NCBI GenBank assembly: GCA_951213105.1
Contig: OX578134.1
Coordinates: 140,677,922-140,741,921 of the forward strand
Direction of reading: 5' to 3'
Source: Amaurobius ferox
Lineage: Eukaryota > Arthropoda > Arachnida > Araneae > Amaurobiidae
DNA: 64,000 bases
The position numbers and the translations under genes are program-made. Of this stretch, positions 59,558 through 64,000 are shown piece by piece (position 1 is the stretch's first letter; each line of letters opens with the position of its first letter). The notes under the pieces are model-generated. The model had not been told where the DNA came from, did not search any database, and saw only the letters and a program-made list of their open reading frames with translations.

Positions 59558-60417
59558 AGATTATTCTTATAGTAGGTATTTATATTATTTCCAAGATATT
59601 GAATTTTCTTCAATTAGCCGTCATTTTCATTGATTTGGCATCATTTTTATCCATTTGGCGAAATTTTCGTTAATTTGGCAACATTTAAAAATGTCGCCAA
59701 GTTGGCGACATTCCGCTAAATTCGTCGTCAAAATCTCGCCAAGCGTTATGGACGTTGAAATAAGTTATTCTTGTAGCAGATAAATGACTACTGGCGCTCA
59801 AAAACAAATGTATTACTCTAAGTGTCTTTTCTCATGAATGGAATGAGCTAGATCCACAAGAATGATGTCACCCAATTTATCGCATGATATTACATATGAG
59901 AAGTGAACATGTTTCTCAACAGTTAATATATATACTTTTTTAATTTATAGGATTTTTTGATAAATTTATTTTAAAAATGAGCAATGTCTCAAGAAAGATT
60001 CATGCTAGCGTTCTAAAGTATATATCAATCGTTTTCTAAGGAAAAATTACATAAGAAATGTCTATTTGCATAACTTTATTAGAGGTTTTGATTTTTTCAC
60101 GATTTTTTCGAAATTTCATTCGAAAATTTAGGTGGGTTCCGATTATTCGATTGCGTATAAAAACAATAGGCTTCCAGTGTTTACGGATTGTGATTTTTGA
60201 ACCAAATTTCGTTCGAATCGGTCGATTCGTTCGTCAATTATCGTCTCCACAGACTCACTGACACACAGACACACACATACACAGACATCACTTCAAAAAT
60301 TTTCGATTCGTGATCAGGGATGCTTGAAACGTGCTCTCCCGTCGAAAACTCGAATTCGAATTTTCGACTCCGTCACAGTACTTTCCTTATACATTATGTA
60401 AATAAGGAAAGTAATAG
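59558..60417. repeat. Modular repeat array, S+T unit 2 (858 bp)
   Basis: Joins the previous unit without spacer at 'aagtaatag'. One S unit, then one T tail with the terminal palindrome at about 60383-60409. In S, ATGTCGCCAA/GTTGGCGACA at 59691-59710 can form a hairpin. Confidence 0.92.
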
Positions 60418-61131
60418 GTTTTTCTTATAGTAGATACTTATATTCTTTCCAAAATATTGAATTTTCGACAATTAGTAGTCATTTTTATTGATTTAGCGTC
60501 TTTTGTATCCATTTGGCGAGATTTTCGTTAATTTGGCAACATTTCAAAAAGTCGCCAAGTTGGCGACATTCCCCTAAAATCGTCGCCAAAATCTCGCCAA
60601 GCGTTATGGACGAAGAAATAAGTTAATCTTACAGCAGATAAATGACTATTGGCGGTCAAATACAAAAGTATTTCTCAAAGTATCTTTTTCCATGAATGGA
60701 ACGAGCTAGATCCACGAGATTGATGTCACCCAATTTATCGCATGGTATTACATATGAAAAGTGAACATGTTTCTCAATAGGAAATTTTATTTTTTCATTT
60801 TGACTTTTTGATATTTTTTTTCAAAAATGTGCAATATCTCGGGAACGGTTCACGTTAGCGCTCTAAAATTTATGTCAATCGTTTTCTAATGAAAAATTAC
60901 ATAAGAAATGTCTATTTGCGTAACTTTATTAGCAGTTTTGATTTTTTGACGATTTTTTCAAAATTTCACTCGAAAATTTAGGGGGGTTCTGAACATTCGA
61001 TTGCGTATAAAAACAATAGGCTTCCAGTGTTTACGGATTGTGATTTTTGTACCAAATTTCATTCGAATCGGTCCATTCGTTCGTCAGTTATCGTCTCCAC
61101 AGACTCACTGACACACACACATACACACATA

Positions 61132-61167
<36 letters not shown>

Positions 61168-61297
61168 TCACTTCAAAAATGTTTGATTCGTGATCAGGGA
61201 TGCTTGAAACGTGCTCTCCCGTCGAAAACTCGAATTCGAATTTTCGACCCCGTCACAATACTTTCCTTATACATTATGTATATAAGGAAAGTAATAT
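60418..61297. repeat. Modular repeat array, S+T unit 3 (880 bp)
   Basis: Same order as unit 2, including GTCGCCAA/GTTGGCGAC at 60551-60568. It is longer because of an expanded (CA)n at 61108-61162. It ends with ctttccttatacattatg and tatataaggaaag at 61261-61290. Frames across it (for example 61027-61359) are not coding. Confidence 0.92.
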
Positions 61298-64000
61298 TTA
61301 AGAAGTTAAGTAGTTTACAATATATATTCTCCTTCAGCATAACATTTCTGGTGAGTTAAGAATTTATACTTAAATAGCTCCAAACCATACTCAATTATAA
61401 TTTACCGATTGATATTTTAGCAGTTACTCGTAAATATGAAAGAAAATACCAACAATCGTTTTAATTTTCTTTCCGTAATTATCGCACAGGGATTTTCTGT
61501 CGTATAAATGCAAGTCTGCATATTTTATCTCTTCAAAACATATCAAATCTTCAGAGATTGGAAAAGTTTTAGTTTGAAAATAGACTTTCTATTTATTTCA
61601 TCAGACTAATAGTTCGTCTTATGATGAATAAAAGTTCTACGAAAATCCTGAGAACCGTTAAACATGAGGAATAAAACACGAACTTTGTGCTTCTGTCTTA
61701 TGAGTTTTTCTTCGTTCCTTCCTGCGTCATTGGTCCTGTATCGGATGTTCCGAAACAGGAGGTCATTAGAAACAACAACAACAACAATAAAACACGATTG
61801 TGTTTAATATTTTTAAAATATCCAAAGTATTGCATGGCTAAATTAATCTTTTTATGGTATCTTTCAAAGTGTTATAAAAATATTAAAAATTTCAATTGTT
61901 TGTTTTGTCTTATGCTTTCACGATTTTCTTAATCATTCTTATTTTCAGATAGACTACACACTTCAAAAGTGCAGTTTGCAGATATTTTGTTTGCAATTAA
62001 TTCTACTTTTGCTGGTGTATCTGATTTTTTGAACAACAATATTTTTTTTTATGTCCCGAATTTTTAAGAATATATATTTTGAACGATGCAATTTACCGTA
62101 CCATGCAGTTGGCATAGAATTCACAGAAAATAAGGATTGAAATGCAAGATAATGCATGCTCAGGTTCACAGTCATAATAGTTTTTCGTCTGACAGCGCAG
62201 TTTTCTCGCCTAGAAGAAAATTCGTTTTTGATTTGGAACCAACCTACATTTTTATATTTTCATGTAAACAAACACATTTACAAATGCATTTTGATTTTTT
62301 TTTACAATAATTTGTTTTTATAAATGACTCACATGTAACAATTATTTTGACACAAAATCGAACTTACTCTGATGAAGCATACCAATATCGCTGCATCAAT
62401 TGACTTTGCACATAGGCATAAGTCAAATATTTTCCCTTTGGAATACTTATGCCTATTATGAACTTGGATTAGTTTCTTGTCCATAATTAAAATACTCCAA
62501 TCGCAAAATTTCTGCATATATTGAGAAAAGAATAAAACTCATATTAGATTATCATTTACCACATCTGATAAATTATTGCACTATTGGTTATTTATAATGA
62601 GTATAAATAAATTTTATGTTTAAAACAAATTATTTCTAATTTTTTTTTCATAAATTTATAAGCAATATTTGAATTTGATATTTTAAACTACGAAATTTAA
62701 TAGACTATGTTAACTTTTCGTGTATAAATATAATGGTAATTTAGTAAATGACATTAAATAAATTTAGTAAATGTTATTTTAATGAAAACCAAGTTAAGGA
62801 TAGTATATGTACTAAATTTATCTGAAGTCATAAGGTCATTTCTTTTAGAAATACATTTGTATACTGCCTTCACACGCAATGTTTAAAAAAGTATTAAGGA
62901 TAAATGCCTTCTTCAAAAACTGAAGCAAATATAAAAATGCACTTTTCAGATCTATTGAGCTAGAAATCCCTGTTTATATTAAAATAAAATCAACTTCAGT
63001 AAAGCAAGGAATGAAAAAATTATTTTAAATTGCATAAAATATCGTGATTCCCCTGGAAAATTTCAAACAACTACATAGGTTGGGTAACATTTTTTTTTCA
63101 ATTTTATCTAAAATTTGAAAGACCGCAGATTTCTCGGACGGATTTAATAAAACTCCAGGGGATGTACCGGAGGAACGTCTTCAACAGAAAATACATATTG
63201 TCACATTAAACAACGGTTTATATAATATATTTTTTTTACAAACTGCCAACAGTGTTCTATGATAGAAGATATATATTATAAAGTTACTTATTTAGAAATG
63301 TTTATTAAGTACCAGAAGAATAATTAAAGTTTGGTATATTCATTATTGCTTGGTGATTGTTGTATGTGGCCACATTCCTCTCTTGAAAGCTTCACTCCCA
63401 ATGAGTCACTTTCCATCACACGCGTGCATTCTCAGTCCAACACTTGATACCACTGCCGTCTTCTCCGACTATTACACGCCGAGATATGGATGTTTAAAAA
63501 TCTTGCCTTTTTCAACACATCCGAGTTGTCAACATGGATCCATACCAGATCCCGAAAATTACGTTATTCTTCGTCAAAAATTTTCAACGTTTTTAACGTT
63601 TAGAACTGCTTCACCATCAAGGTGGTTGAAATTTACTACTCAGGACACCCTTTATACAGAAAATAAAAAAAATGACACGTGTATGATGCTTGGATACTTT
63701 AACCAAGCAAGTTAAAATTCAAAAGTATTTCTTAAATAGGTTCACACACCATACATCATAGGAATTATACTATATAACCATTTAGCTGCTCTATGTCTTG
63801 GGATGAGTCGGTCGGCCTGGGCTTTCGACTATATAACAATTACGACTACTGATTTCTCACTGTCTGCAAAAAGTGTGCTATTCTTGGTATCTTATCTGCA
63901 AAACTAATTGTGTGTGTCTGTGTATATTTATTACTAATGGGATAGTTACTAATTTATATGACAAAAAATATTTTTTTAAATTTAATATTAGTAAATTATT
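61298..64000. other. AT-rich non-coding DNA to the end of the window
   Basis: The frame at 63350-63715 (121 codons) is the longest here. It has no recognisable domain, and its end reads into 'caggacaccctttata', which resembles the termini of some arthropod mariner-type elements (tata.agggtgtcc on the other strand). I do not call it a gene. Confidence 0.4.
61700..61795 (+). mobile_element. Possible SINE 3' end with (CAA)n tail
   Basis: The segment 'cggatgttccgaaacaggag' then 'gtcattagaaacaacaacaa' ends in five CAA units, like the SINEs above, but the body differs. It may be the 3' end of another SINE type or of a LINE. No flanking duplication was found. Confidence 0.35.

Noticed and set aside
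58300..61297. CRISPR array or satellite centromere
   Set aside because: Units are large, modular and end in a palindrome, and isolated copies occur elsewhere in the window; a mobile repeat fits better.
63350..63715. 121-codon frame near the right end
   Set aside because: No domain recognised; its end overlaps a sequence resembling a transposon terminus.

Overview
The window is AT-rich, gene-poor eukaryotic DNA, almost certainly from an arthropod. I favour a spider. The grounds are several dispersed non-coding repeats that resemble what I remember from spider genomes, a 5S-rRNA-headed SINE with a (CAA)n tail, and Penelope, ZMYM-type hAT and Helentron elements. The assignment rests on recollection, not on a search. 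Nothing looks bacterial: there are no operons, and the 200-N assembly gap at 44085-44284 marks a draft scaffold.

Host genes are nearly absent. The best candidate is the last two exons of a minus-strand gene at 1170-891, with good splice sites and a joined reading frame. Everything else with coding signal belongs to mobile elements.

Layout. 2.7-7.0 kb: two Penelope-like retroelement 3' ends (RT catalytic YVDD plus GIY-YIG endonuclease remnants) lie head-to-head, and the plus-strand copy is split by a 1.64-kb hAT element with terminal inverted repeats and a target-site duplication. 9.9-10.2 kb: an old SINE. 17.7-18.1 kb: a SINE with a 5S rRNA head and a perfect 14-bp target-site duplication. 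21.5-23.6 kb: a 1001-bp, roughly 99% identical inverted repeat, each arm carrying the 3' part of a reverse transcriptase ORF. 23.8-24.7 and 32.3-34.0 kb: GC-richer tracts with LTR or leader character. 34.1-35.0 kb: a foldback (MITE-like) element with another short element nested in one arm. 36.9-37.3 kb: two tRNA-like repeats. 39.0-41.3 kb: a 1.17-kb tandem duplication. 44.6-46.2 and 58.3-61.3 kb: arrays of a modular repeat that ends in a short palindrome.

The main coding object is a Helitron of the Helentron type at 50.7-57.0 kb. One reading frame carries an N-terminal array of about fifteen 21-residue charged repeats, a DUF6570-like cysteine-rich region, the Helitron-like N / HUH Rep domain, a Pif1-type helicase and a C-terminal AP-endonuclease-like (EEP) domain. 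It is interrupted by one in-frame stop inside the repeat array, so it is nearly but perhaps not quite intact.

The elements act independently. What ties the window together is repeated insertion, nesting and head-to-head duplication of transposable elements in AT-rich DNA.
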